This document shows positions 41,291 through 49,542 of a DNA stretch of 64,000 nt, one piece after another. The stretch's first letter is position 1; each line of letters begins with the position of its first letter. The notes beneath the pieces were generated by a model, which did not search any database, was not told the origin of the DNA, and was given only the letters and a program-made list of their open reading frames with translations. This DNA comes from Methylobacterium sp. (lineage in GTDB: Bacteria > Pseudomonadota > Alphaproteobacteria > Rhizobiales > Beijerinckiaceae): contig PERO01000012.1 of NCBI GenBank assembly GCA_002928875.1, positions 62,001-126,000 on the forward strand, written 5' to 3'. The translations under genes and the position numbers were made by a program.

Positions 41291-42165
41291 TCCGCTCGGC
41301 ACTCGGTTTCGCCGCTGCGGCGGTTGTCGTCATCGGCGGCGCCTCGATGTTCTCGGTCGACCAGACCGAGCAGGCGATCGTCACCCAGTTCGGCCAGCCG
41401 GTGCGTGTCATCACGCAGCCGGGGCTCAACTTCAAGATCCCGTTCGTGCAGCAGGTCATCAGCCTCGAGCGGCGCATTCTCGATCTCGAATCGGCCTCGA
41501 TCGAGGCGATCACCTCGGATCAGAAGCGTCTCGTGGTCGATGCCTTCGCCCGCTACCGGATCGAGAATCCGCTGCGCTATTTCCAGGCGACGGCCGGCTC
41601 GACCATCCGCGGCAACCAGCAGCTCGGCACCTACATGGACGCCGCGCTTCGCCGCGTGGTGGGTGAATCGACCTTCCTGCTGCTCGTGAAGGATGATCGC
41701 GGGGGGCTGATGGCCAAGATCCGCGATCAGGTGAATGGCGAGGCGGCGGCGCTTGGCGTGTCCATCGTCGATATCCGCATCCGCCGCGCCGATCTGCCCG
41801 AGCAGAACAGCCAGGCGGTGTTCCGGCGCATGCAGACCGAACGCCAGCGCGAGGCGGCGGAGTTGCGCGCGCAGGGCGTCGAAATCTCCGATCGCATCAA
41901 GGCGCAGGCGGATCGCACCGTCACCGTCACGCGGGCGGAAGCCGACCGGCTCGCGCGCGAGGCGCTCGGCCGGGGTGAAGCGGAACGGACGCGGCTTCTG
42001 GCGGAAGCGCATCAGCGCAACCAGGAATTCTTCTCGTTCTATCGCTCGCTGCAAGCCTATGAAACCGGCCTGAAAAGCGGGGATACGCGCCTCGTGATTA
42101 CGCCGGACAGCGAGTTCTTCAAGTATCTGAACAACCCGGCCGGAAAACCGGCGGCACCGAAATAA
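41287..42165 (+). CDS. hflC: FtsH protease modulator HflC
   Basis: Partner of HflK in the complex that modulates FtsH. An N-terminal signal anchor is followed by a band 7 domain: FSVDQTEQAIVTQFGQPVRVI, PGLNFKIPFVQQVISLERRILDLES, ITSDQKRLVVDAFARYRI. A coiled coil rich in Arg/Glu/Ala follows, then FFSFYRSLQAYETGL and a C-terminal FFKYLNNP. 292 residues. ATGA overlap with hflK. Confidence 0.95.
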   Translation: MIRSALGFAAAAVVVIGGASMFSVDQTEQAIVTQFGQPVRVITQPGLNFKIPFVQQVISLERRILDLESASIEAITSDQKRLVVDAFARYRIENPLRYFQATAGSTIRGNQQLGTYMDAALRRVVGESTFLLLVKDDRGGLMAKIRDQVNGEAAALGVSIVDIRIRRADLPEQNSQAVFRRMQTERQREAAELRAQGVEISDRIKAQADRTVTVTRAEADRLAREALGRGEAERTRLLAEAHQRNQEFFSFYRSLQAYETGLKSGDTRLVITPDSEFFKYLNNPAGKPAAPK

Positions 42166-42282
42166 GCGGATGAGCCGCCCGGTGCGCCCTTCCGGGTGCG
42201 CCGGGTTTCGTCCGTCATCCGGAGGGGAACGGATGATGGCAATGGGAGCAGGGGCGCCACCGATCGCCCGCGGAACAGGCCC

Positions 42283-42489
42283 ATGCGCGACCTTCTGATC
42301 GCGCTGGCCCTGATGTTCGCGATCGAGGGCATCGCCTTCGCGGCTTTCCCGCGCGCCATGCGCCGCGCGATGCGCGATGCCGCCGAAACGCCCGATGGCG
42401 TTCTGCGGCTGGTGGGTATCGCTTCGGCCCTGGTGGGAATCGTGTTGGTATGGGCGATCCGCGGATTTCCCGCGATCAACCTCTTGTGA
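42283..42489 (+). CDS. DUF2065 membrane protein
   Basis: 68 residues with two hydrophobic helices: LLIALALMFAIEGIAFAAFP and LVGIASALVGIVLVWAI. DUF2065 proteins often lie between hflC and degP, as here; function unknown. The ATG at 42283 has a poor ribosome site (GGAACAGG), so translation may be coupled or weak. Confidence 0.82.
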   Translation: MRDLLIALALMFAIEGIAFAAFPRAMRRAMRDAAETPDGVLRLVGIASALVGIVLVWAIRGFPAINLL

Positions 42490-42592
42490 GTACACGCCGG
42501 CGCATGGGCAGGTCGCCAATTCGCCGCAATTGCTTCCTTTCTAAATAACGGTGTCGCGGGCGGCGACCAGCGGAACAGGAATGAGGAACGAC

Positions 42593-44104
42593 ATGTCTCA
42601 AGCCCTTCGGGTTCGATTCGAAGGTCAGTCACTGCGCGCAGGAGCCGGCGTGACGCGGCTTCTCGCGGTGGTGGTGCTGGCCGTCTCGGTGGTGCTGCCG
42701 GCGGCGGCACAGAATGCCCGCCCGGCGGACGGTTTCGCGGATCTCGCGGAGCGCGTGATTGACGCCGTGGTGAACATCAAGGCCTCCCAGCGGGTCGCGC
42801 AGCGCAACGTGCCGCTGCCGCAGCTGCCGCCGGGCTCGCCGTTCGAGGATCTCTTCAACGACTTCTTCAACCGCCAGGGGCCGCGTGGGCCCCAGCAGGG
42901 CCCGCAGCCGAACCAGCGTTCGCAATCGCTGGGTTCGGGGTTCGTGATCGACCCCTCCGGCATCGTGGTGACCAACAATCACGTGATCGCGGAAGCGACC
43001 GACGTGTTCGTCGTCTTCACCGACGGCTCCGAACTCAAGGCCGAAGTTCTGGGCAAGGACCCGAAGACCGATCTCGCGGTTCTGCGCGTGAAATCCGACA
43101 AGCCGCTGAAATTCGTCAAGTTCGGCGACAGCGACCGCGCCCGCGTGGGCGACTGGGTGATGGCGATCGGCAACCCGTTCGGCTTCGGCGGTTCGGTGTC
43201 GGTGGGTATCGTCTCGGCGAAGCAGCGCAACATCCGCTCGGGCCCCTATGACAGCTTCATCCAGACCGATGCGGCCATCAACAAGGGCAATTCCGGCGGT
43301 CCGCTCTTCAACATGGCGGGCGACGTGATCGGCATCAACACGGCGATCATCTCGCCATCGGGCGGCTCGATCGGCATCGGCTTCTCTGTGCCCTCGAACC
43401 TCGCGATGCCGGTGATCCAGCAGCTGCGCGAATTCGGCGAGACCCGCCGCGCCTGGCTTGGCGTCGCCATCCAGGACGTCGACGACGACACCGCCGAAGC
43501 CCTGAAGCTCGGCGCCAAGCGTGGCGCCATGGTGATCGGCGTCGATGACAAGGGCCCGGCGAAGCCCGCCGGCCTCGAGCGCGAGGACGTGATCATCCGC
43601 TTCGACGGCCAGGACATCAAGAACAGCCGCGACCTGCCGCGCATCGTCGCGCTGACGCCCATCGGCAAGGAAGTGGACGTGGTGGTGATGCGCCAGGGTC
43701 GCGAGGTGGTGCGCAAGGTGACGCTCGCGCGCCTCGACGAAGCGCCGCAGCAGGCCTCGCTCCAGCAGAACGAGCAGCGCAGCCAGAACCCGCCCAGCGG
43801 CGCCAACATCGTGCCGGGCCTCAATCTCGGCGCGCTCTCGCCGGAGGCCCGTCGTCGCTTCAATGTGAAGGAAGGCATCGAAGGCGTGGTCGTCGGTCAG
43901 GTCGATCCGAATTCGACCGCGGCCGAGCGGCGCATCTCCGCCGGTGACGTCATCGTCGAGGTGCAGCGCGAGCCGGTGAAATCGCTGGCGGATATCCGCA
44001 AGCGCATCGAGACGCTGAAGAGCCAGGGCCAGAAGCGCGCGCTGTTCTATGTCGCGTCCGGTCCGGAAGGCACGCTGCGCTACGTGACGCTGCCGATCGA
44101 ATAA
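42593..44104 (+). CDS. Do/DegP family periplasmic serine endoprotease
   Basis: Periplasmic protease/chaperone for misfolded envelope proteins. The signal peptide ends near LPAAAQ. The catalytic triad is H130 (VVTNNHVIAEA), D160 (KTDLAVLRV) and S234 (NKGNSGGPLF). Two PDZ domains follow (about 280-380 and 410-500; WLGVAIQDVDDDTAEALKLG and GIEGVVVGQVDPNSTAAERRISAGDVI). About 503 residues. ATG at 42593 follows GAGGAACGAC. Its place after hflKC and DUF2065 suggests a membrane and periplasm quality-control group. Confidence 0.93.
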   Translation: MSQALRVRFEGQSLRAGAGVTRLLAVVVLAVSVVLPAAAQNARPADGFADLAERVIDAVVNIKASQRVAQRNVPLPQLPPGSPFEDLFNDFFNRQGPRGPQQGPQPNQRSQSLGSGFVIDPSGIVVTNNHVIAEATDVFVVFTDGSELKAEVLGKDPKTDLAVLRVKSDKPLKFVKFGDSDRARVGDWVMAIGNPFGFGGSVSVGIVSAKQRNIRSGPYDSFIQTDAAINKGNSGGPLFNMAGDVIGINTAIISPSGGSIGIGFSVPSNLAMPVIQQLREFGETRRAWLGVAIQDVDDDTAEALKLGAKRGAMVIGVDDKGPAKPAGLEREDVIIRFDGQDIKNSRDLPRIVALTPIGKEVDVVVMRQGREVVRKVTLARLDEAPQQASLQQNEQRSQNPPSGANIVPGLNLGALSPEARRRFNVKEGIEGVVVGQVDPNSTAAERRISAGDVIVEVQREPVKSLADIRKRIETLKSQGQKRALFYVASGPEGTLRYVTLPIE

Positions 44105-44130
44105 GCGGCCGGCACAGCAAGACAGGCGAA

Positions 44131-44156
44131 AGGCGGGGCCGGAACCCCGCCTTTTT
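44131..44156 (+). terminator. Terminator between the DegP-type gene and serB
   Basis: Perfect 8-base stem AGGCGGGG / CCCCGCCT with a CCGGAA loop and a T5 run on the plus strand. The minus strand has only three T after the stem, so it may act weakly for the convergent serB. Confidence 0.88.
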
Positions 44157-44176
44157 CATGCGCGCCGTGGCGCCTC

Positions 44177-45088
44177 TCAGCCTTCCACGATGTCTTCGTC
44201 CCGGTAGCCCTGCGCGTAAAGCAGGGTCCTGAGATCGGTGTGGTCGATGCGGGCATGGGCAGCTTCCGCCACGACGGGCTTGGCGCGGAAGGCCACGCCG
44301 AGGCCGGCCTCGCCCAGCATCGCGAGATCATTCGCCCCATCGCCCACCGCCAGCGTCTCGGCGGCGGAAAGCCCGCGGGCGGTGCGCAGGTCGATCAGGG
44401 TTTCGCGCTTCGCCTCGCGGCCGAGGATGGGATCGGCGACGGCGCCCGCGAACCGGCCATCCTCGATGACGAGCGTGTTCGAACGGTGCATGTCGAAGCC
44501 GATGGTCGCGCTGATCGGCCCGGTGAAGACCGTGAACCCACCGGAAACCAGCGCGGTATAGGCACCCGCCTTGCGCATGGTGCGCACCAGCGCCTTGCCG
44601 CCTGATGTGAAGGTGATGCGCTCGGCGATCATCCGCTCGACGACATCGGCCGGCAGCCCCTTCAGCAAGGCCACACGCTCGCGCAGGGCCGGCTCGAAGG
44701 CGATCTCGCCCCGCATCGCGCGCTCGGTGATGGCCGAGACATGCGCCTTGAGGCCCACGGCATCGGCGAGTTCGTCTATGCATTCCTGCCCGATCATGGT
44801 GGAATCCATGTCGGCCAGGAACAATTTCTTGCGCCGCCCGGCGGCGGGCTGCACCAGGATATCCAGCGGCAGGCCGGGCAGCGCGGTCCGGATCGCCTCC
44901 CGGGCTATCGCCCCACCCGCCGGCAGGTAGAAATCCACGGCGCGCCCCGGCGACAAGACGCTCACTTCCGCCTTCGGCAAAGCCTCGCGCAGGCGCGCGA
45001 GGTTCGGCAGATCGAGCAGCCCGCTGCCCTCCGGCGCGACAACGGTCGCGACATGCGGCTGATCGGCATTGGCGGGAGCGGTCGTCAT
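44177..45088 (-). CDS. serB: Phosphoserine phosphatase SerB
   Basis: HAD-family enzyme for the last step of serine synthesis. Motif I is LFLADMDSTMIGQECIDELAD (two catalytic Asp), motif II lies in TALVSGGFTVF, Lys of motif III in REAKRETLIDL, and motif IV is VGDGANDLAMLGEAGLGVAFRAKP. 303 residues including an N-terminal ACT-like region. Divergent from miaA with 36 bases between starts. Confidence 0.93.
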   Translation of the reverse strand: MTTAPANADQPHVATVVAPEGSGLLDLPNLARLREALPKAEVSVLSPGRAVDFYLPAGGAIAREAIRTALPGLPLDILVQPAAGRRKKLFLADMDSTMIGQECIDELADAVGLKAHVSAITERAMRGEIAFEPALRERVALLKGLPADVVERMIAERITFTSGGKALVRTMRKAGAYTALVSGGFTVFTGPISATIGFDMHRSNTLVIEDGRFAGAVADPILGREAKRETLIDLRTARGLSAAETLAVGDGANDLAMLGEAGLGVAFRAKPVVAEAAHARIDHTDLRTLLYAQGYRDEDIVEG

Positions 45089-45124
45089 GGGCTAGGTCCG
45101 GTTTCTGCGAGAAAGGAATTTGCG

Positions 45125-46033
45125 ATGGCCTTGGCCACCCTGATTGCAGGTCCGACCGCCAGCGGCAAGTCGGCTCTGGCGATGGCCTGGGCCGAACGCG
45201 ACAGCGCGACGGTCGTCAATGCGGATTCGATGCAGGTCTATGCCGATCTCCGCGTGCTCTCCGCCCGACCCTCGCCGGAGGACGAGGCGCGCGTGCCGCA
45301 TCGGCTGTTCGGCTTTGTGCCCGCAGGCGAGGAATTCTCCGTCGGACGCTACCTGGCTCATGTCACGCCGATCATCGTCGAAGCGCGCAAAGCCGGAACG
45401 AAGCTGGTGCTGGTGGGCGGGACGGGGCTCTATTTCCGGGCCCTGACCGAGGGGCTGATGCCGTCGCCGCCGATCGATGCCGATATCCGCGCCGAATGGC
45501 GGGCCCGAGCCGCCGCCGGCGAGGATTTGCATGCCGCGCTTCAGGCGCGCGACCCGGTGCGCGCCACGGCACTCCATCCGCAGGATACGCCGCGCCTGCT
45601 GCGCGCCATCGAATTGTTCGAGAGCACCGGCCGCACCTACACGGAATGGCTGGCCGAAAATCCCGGCGAGCCGGTTCTGCATGCAGGCGAATGGGAGGGC
45701 GTGTTCCTCGATCCGCCGCGCGAGGCCCTGCATGCGCGGATCGACCAGCGGTTCGAGGCAATGATGCGGGGTGGCGCGCTGGAAGAAGTGGCCGGCCTTC
45801 TCGCGCATCAGCCTCCCTTGCCGCCCAATCTCGGCGTGATGAAAGCGCATGGCGTGCCGCATCTCGCGCGGCTGATCCGCGGCGGGATCGGGCGGGACGA
45901 GGCCGTGCGGCTGTCGCAGCAGGATACGCGGGCCTATGCGCGGCGGCAGGTGATTTTCGCGCGGCGCTATCTGGCCGGAGAGCACTGGCGCTGGGTGGGG
46001 AGCGCCGAGGCAGCGCTCACGCCGCCACGATAG
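45125..46033 (+). CDS. miaA: tRNA dimethylallyltransferase MiaA
   Basis: Adds the isopentenyl group to A37 of tRNAs reading U-starting codons. The P-loop GPTASGKS is at residues 9-16, followed by NADSMQVYADLRVLSARPS and HRLFGFVPAGEEFSVGRY. VLVGGTGLYFRALTEGL and the C-terminal RAYARRQVIFARR are also present. 302 residues. AAAGGAA precedes the ATG. Its 3' end overlaps the convergent GGDEF gene by 17 bases. Confidence 0.94.
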   Translation: MALATLIAGPTASGKSALAMAWAERDSATVVNADSMQVYADLRVLSARPSPEDEARVPHRLFGFVPAGEEFSVGRYLAHVTPIIVEARKAGTKLVLVGGTGLYFRALTEGLMPSPPIDADIRAEWRARAAAGEDLHAALQARDPVRATALHPQDTPRLLRAIELFESTGRTYTEWLAENPGEPVLHAGEWEGVFLDPPREALHARIDQRFEAMMRGGALEEVAGLLAHQPPLPPNLGVMKAHGVPHLARLIRGGIGRDEAVRLSQQDTRAYARRQVIFARRYLAGEHWRWVGSAEAALTPPR

Positions 46034-47456
46034 AATTATCGCCGGCCTTCGGCTGCACGTCGACCTCGGTGCAGACCTTGTTGCGGCCCGTTCGCTTGGC
46101 CGTGTACAGCGCGCGGTCGGAGCGGTCCATCAATTCGTCGAGATTGGTGCTCTTGCGGTTCATGGCGACGCCGAGCGAAATCGTCGGCCGGATCTCGTGT
46201 TCGCCGACAACCACGACCGTCTGCTCGATGCGCCGCCGCAGCTTCTCGGCGAAGGCGATGGCGGAATCGATATCCGTATCCGGCAGCACCACGGCGAATT
46301 CCTCGCCGCCCACGCGCGCGGCCATGTCGGTATTGGGGCGCAGGGGCGCCTTCAGCACATCGGCCACGCGCCGCAGCACGGTATCGCCCGCGCCGTGGCC
46401 ATAGGCATCGTTGATATGCTTGAAATGGTCGATATCGAGCGAGATCACCGCCAGCGGGCGATGCGCGGTCTGGCTCTCGGCCAGCTTGACCATGGCGGAA
46501 TCGCGGAACGCGCGACGGTTCGGCAGCGAGGTCAGCGGATCGAGATGCGCCAGCGCCCACAGCTCCTGCTCGAGGCCGCGGCGCTGCTCCATCTCGTCCA
46601 TCAGCATCTTCTTTTGATGCTCCAGTTCCAGCTGGGCCCGCTTCTGGTCGGTGATGTCGTGGAACGAGGCGAGAAGGCCGTCCCTGGTCGGCACCGAGGC
46701 CACCCGCAGCCAGCGCGTCTCGACCTGCGAGCGATGGTGGAATTCGAAATGCGCCGCCTTGCCCGTGCGCAGGACACTGAGATTGCGATCCCAGCCGCCC
46801 GCGGTCGCGACATCGCCGAACATGCGCATCATGGAGGTGCCGATGATCTTGTCGACGCTCGCATGCCCGGAAAGCTCGGCCGAGACCTTGTTGGCATAGA
46901 GCACCGTGGCATCCACCACCTCGCCATGGGAATCGCGCACCGGGCTCGCCGCGACGATCGCCTCGGGCGTGTTGTCCATCAGGTTGCGGAGAAAGTCGTC
47001 CTTGTTTTCGCGCGGCATGCACAAAGCCACGAACATGCGGCGATGCGCGCTGTCTTCCATCGGCAGGAACAGGCTCTCCCAATGATGGACCACGCAATGG
47101 GGGGCCGTGATGTGGTTGATGCAGACCGCATCGTTCAGTTCATGCGCTTCCTGGCAGCCGATCCGATAGAGTTCCGCCGTCTGCGGCGCGATGATGCTGG
47201 TGTTCTTGCCGGTGATCGGCTCGCCGTCATGGTCGGGCACGCGGTTTCCGGCATAGAGAAACACGAAATTGCCGTCGCCGGCATCTTCCAGCACCACGAG
47301 ATGCGGGCCGTAGGTCTTCATGACCTCGCTGGTCAGCATGGCGATCGTCGCCTGGCGGCCCGATCCGCGTTCCTTGCGATAGAGGCGGAGCAAATAGGAA
47401 GCCTCGCCCGATCGAAGCCGGACCTCGATATCTGCCGTGAAGACCTCGTTCAACAC
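46017..47456 (-). CDS. PAS-GGDEF sensor protein, predicted diguanylate cyclase
   Basis: 479 residues, no membrane helix. The N-terminal half looks like two PAS-type sensor modules (about residues 45-150, and 155-280 beginning FLRNLMDNTPEAIVAASPVRD and ending RDGLLASFHDITDQK). A coiled-coil linker precedes the GGDEF domain (HLDPLTSLPNRRAFRDS, ISLDIDHFKHINDAYGHGAGDTVL), with an active-site variant RVGGEEFAVVLP that is normally catalytic. It probably makes cyclic di-GMP in the cytoplasm. The GTG start has no clear ribosome site; an internal ATG about 40 codons later is possible. Confidence 0.86.
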   Translation of the reverse strand: MLNEVFTADIEVRLRSGEASYLLRLYRKERGSGRQATIAMLTSEVMKTYGPHLVVLEDAGDGNFVFLYAGNRVPDHDGEPITGKNTSIIAPQTAELYRIGCQEAHELNDAVCINHITAPHCVVHHWESLFLPMEDSAHRRMFVALCMPRENKDDFLRNLMDNTPEAIVAASPVRDSHGEVVDATVLYANKVSAELSGHASVDKIIGTSMMRMFGDVATAGGWDRNLSVLRTGKAAHFEFHHRSQVETRWLRVASVPTRDGLLASFHDITDQKRAQLELEHQKKMLMDEMEQRRGLEQELWALAHLDPLTSLPNRRAFRDSAMVKLAESQTAHRPLAVISLDIDHFKHINDAYGHGAGDTVLRRVADVLKAPLRPNTDMAARVGGEEFAVVLPDTDIDSAIAFAEKLRRRIEQTVVVVGEHEIRPTISLGVAMNRKSTNLDELMDRSDRALYTAKRTGRNKVCTEVDVQPKAGDNSIVAA

Positions 47457-47633
47457 GTTATGGTTTCATTCTGCCAGTGACGCTGCCCACAGTTTTATCC
47501 TGCATTTCTTTGCAAATCGTTCATGAGTGGGGCACAGCGATGGGCTTGCCATTGCCGCAGAAGGCCCTAGCTTGCAGAACAACGGTGCCAGCCCGATGAA
47601 TGTGCACCGCCGATGAACGGGAGGGAGTAAACC

Positions 47634-48746
47634 ATGACCACGAAAAACGGGGCTTCCGGCACGCGCCGGTCTGTCATGAAGACGCTCGGTGTGGCTGCCG
47701 CCGCGACGGTGGCGATGCCGAATGTCAGCCGCGCGCAGACGATCAACTGGAAGTTCCAGTCGACCTGGCCCACGAAAGACATCTTCCACGAATTCGCGCA
47801 GGATTTCGCCAAGCGCGTGAACGAGATGGCCGGCAACCGCCTGAAGCTCGAAGTGCTGGCGGCCGGCGCGATCGTTCCCGCCTTCCAGATGCAGGATGCG
47901 GTGAATGCCGGCATTCTCGATGGCGGCCACGGCGTCTGTGCCTACTGGTACGGCAAGAACAAGGCGTTTTCGCTGTTCGGCACGCCGCCGGCGCTCGGCT
48001 GGGACGCCAATGGCTTCCTGAGCTGGATGAACTATGGCGGCGGCTACGATCTCTACAACGAGCTCGTCGGCAGCGTCATGAAGCTCAATCTCGTGGGCTT
48101 CCTCACGGGCCCGATGCCCTGCCAGCCGCTCGGCTGGTTCAAGAAGCCGGTCACCAGCGCGGATGATTTCAAGGGCCTGAAGTACCGCACGGTCGGCCTT
48201 GCGGCGGACCTCATGCGCGAGATGGGCGCGGCGGTCACCATTCTCGCCGGCGGCGAAATCGTGCCGGCGCTCGAGCGTGGCGTGATCGACGGCGCGGAGT
48301 TCAACAACCCGACCTCGGATTCGTTGCTCGGCTTCCCGGATGTCTCCAAGACCTACATGCTCCGCTCCTTCCATCAGGATGCGGAAGCCTTCGAGATCAT
48401 CTTCAACAAGGCGAAGTTCGAGGCGCTGCCGGCCGAACTCAAGGCCATCGTGAAGTATTCGGCGGAATCGGCCTCGGCCGACATGCTCTGGAAGGCGCTC
48501 GACCGCTATTCCAAGGACATGGAAGCCCTGAAGTCGCGTGGCGTGCAGATCATCGAAACTCCGACCGCGGTGCTGCAGGCGCAGCTTGACGCCTGGGGCA
48601 AGGTGATCGAGAAGCTCTCGGCGGAGAACGCCTTCTTCAAGAAGGTGGTCGACAGCCAGATCGCCTGGGCGAAGCGCATGCGCACCTACGAGATCGCCAA
48701 CACGCCGGATCGCCTGATGGCCTCGAAGACCATCCTGAAGATCTGA
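47634..48746 (+). CDS. dctP: TRAP transporter substrate-binding protein DctP (TakP-like)
   Basis: Periplasmic receptor of a TRAP transporter. A twin-arginine-like signal (GTRRSVMKTLGVAAAATVAMPNVSRA) precedes the mature part INWKFQSTWPTKDIFHEFAQDFAKRVNEM. FVPAFQMQDAVNAGILDGGHGV-type and YRTVGLAADLMREMGAAVTILAGGEIVPALERGVIDGAEF segments place it in the DctP family near those binding 2-oxo or hydroxy acids. 370 residues. GGGAGG precedes the ATG. The permease genes follow after a hairpin. Ligand is inferred from family only. Confidence 0.9.
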   Translation: MTTKNGASGTRRSVMKTLGVAAAATVAMPNVSRAQTINWKFQSTWPTKDIFHEFAQDFAKRVNEMAGNRLKLEVLAAGAIVPAFQMQDAVNAGILDGGHGVCAYWYGKNKAFSLFGTPPALGWDANGFLSWMNYGGGYDLYNELVGSVMKLNLVGFLTGPMPCQPLGWFKKPVTSADDFKGLKYRTVGLAADLMREMGAAVTILAGGEIVPALERGVIDGAEFNNPTSDSLLGFPDVSKTYMLRSFHQDAEAFEIIFNKAKFEALPAELKAIVKYSAESASADMLWKALDRYSKDMEALKSRGVQIIETPTAVLQAQLDAWGKVIEKLSAENAFFKKVVDSQIAWAKRMRTYEIANTPDRLMASKTILKI

Positions 48747-48760
48747 CGACCAGCATTCCG

Positions 48761-48788
48761 GAGAGGCAGTCCGCGCGGGCTGCCTCTC
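48761..48788 (+). other. Intercistronic hairpin between dctP and dctQ
   Basis: Perfect 9-base inverted repeat GAGAGGCAG / CTGCCTCTC with a 10-base loop in the 106-base gap. Only TT follows, so it is more likely an mRNA-stabilising or partial-termination element that allows more receptor than permease. Confidence 0.6.
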
Positions 48789-48852
48789 TTGCCGTTCTGG
48801 AAACCGGCTCCCGACAAGAAGGCCGGTTCCGCGATCCTCTCGAGGGGGCGAT

Positions 48853-49542
48853 ATGCCGAATATTTCCTCGCCGCATCTCAATGCGGTTCTCTGGTCGGTC
48901 GGGTTGGCCGTGCTGGCCTATCTGGCGCTCGTGATCTTCTGGAAACGGCGGTCGTTATCCGCAGATACCGTGCTTCACGGGATCGATCAGGTCTCGGTTT
49001 TCGTCGGCAAGGCCGGCGCCTGGGCCATTGTCCTTCTCACCCTGGCGATGTGCTACGAGGTTTTCGCGCGCTACCTGCTGCAGGCGCCCACGGAATGGGC
49101 GTTCGACATGAGCTACATCCTCTATGGCGCGCTCTTCATGCTGGCCGGGCCCTATGCCCTGTCGCGCAACGGCCATGTGCGCGGCGATTTCCTTTACCGG
49201 CAATGGCCGGTCCGCCGGCAGGCCGCCATGGATCTCGTGCTCTATTTCCTGTTCTTCTTCCCCGGAATCCTGGCGCTCTGCTATGCCGGCTACGGCTTCG
49301 CGGCCTTTTCCTGGGTGATCGGCGAGCATTCCTCGAACTCGCCGAATGGTCCGCCGCTCTATCACTTCAAGTCGCTCATCCCGGTCGTCGGCGGCCTGAT
49401 GGTCCTGCAGGGCTGCGCGGAAGTCGTCCGCGCCTTCCGGGCCCTGAAGACCGGCGAGTGGCCGCAGCGCCTCCATGACGTGGAGGAAACCGAAAAGATC
49501 ATTCTCGAGCAGGCCGAAGCTGCGCAGAAGGGCGTTGCGTGA
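48853..49542 (+). CDS. dctQ: TRAP transporter small permease DctQ
   Basis: 229-residue inner-membrane subunit with about four hydrophobic helices. Family marks are FARYLLQAPTEWAFDMSYILYGALFMLAGPYALSRNGHVRGDFLYRQWP and FKSLIPVVGGLMVLQGCAEVVRAF. It works with DctM to couple solute entry to sodium ions. AGGGGG precedes the ATG, and the stop overlaps dctM by four bases (ATGA). Confidence 0.9.
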   Translation: MPNISSPHLNAVLWSVGLAVLAYLALVIFWKRRSLSADTVLHGIDQVSVFVGKAGAWAIVLLTLAMCYEVFARYLLQAPTEWAFDMSYILYGALFMLAGPYALSRNGHVRGDFLYRQWPVRRQAAMDLVLYFLFFFPGILALCYAGYGFAAFSWVIGEHSSNSPNGPPLYHFKSLIPVVGGLMVLQGCAEVVRAFRALKTGEWPQRLHDVEETEKIILEQAEAAQKGVA

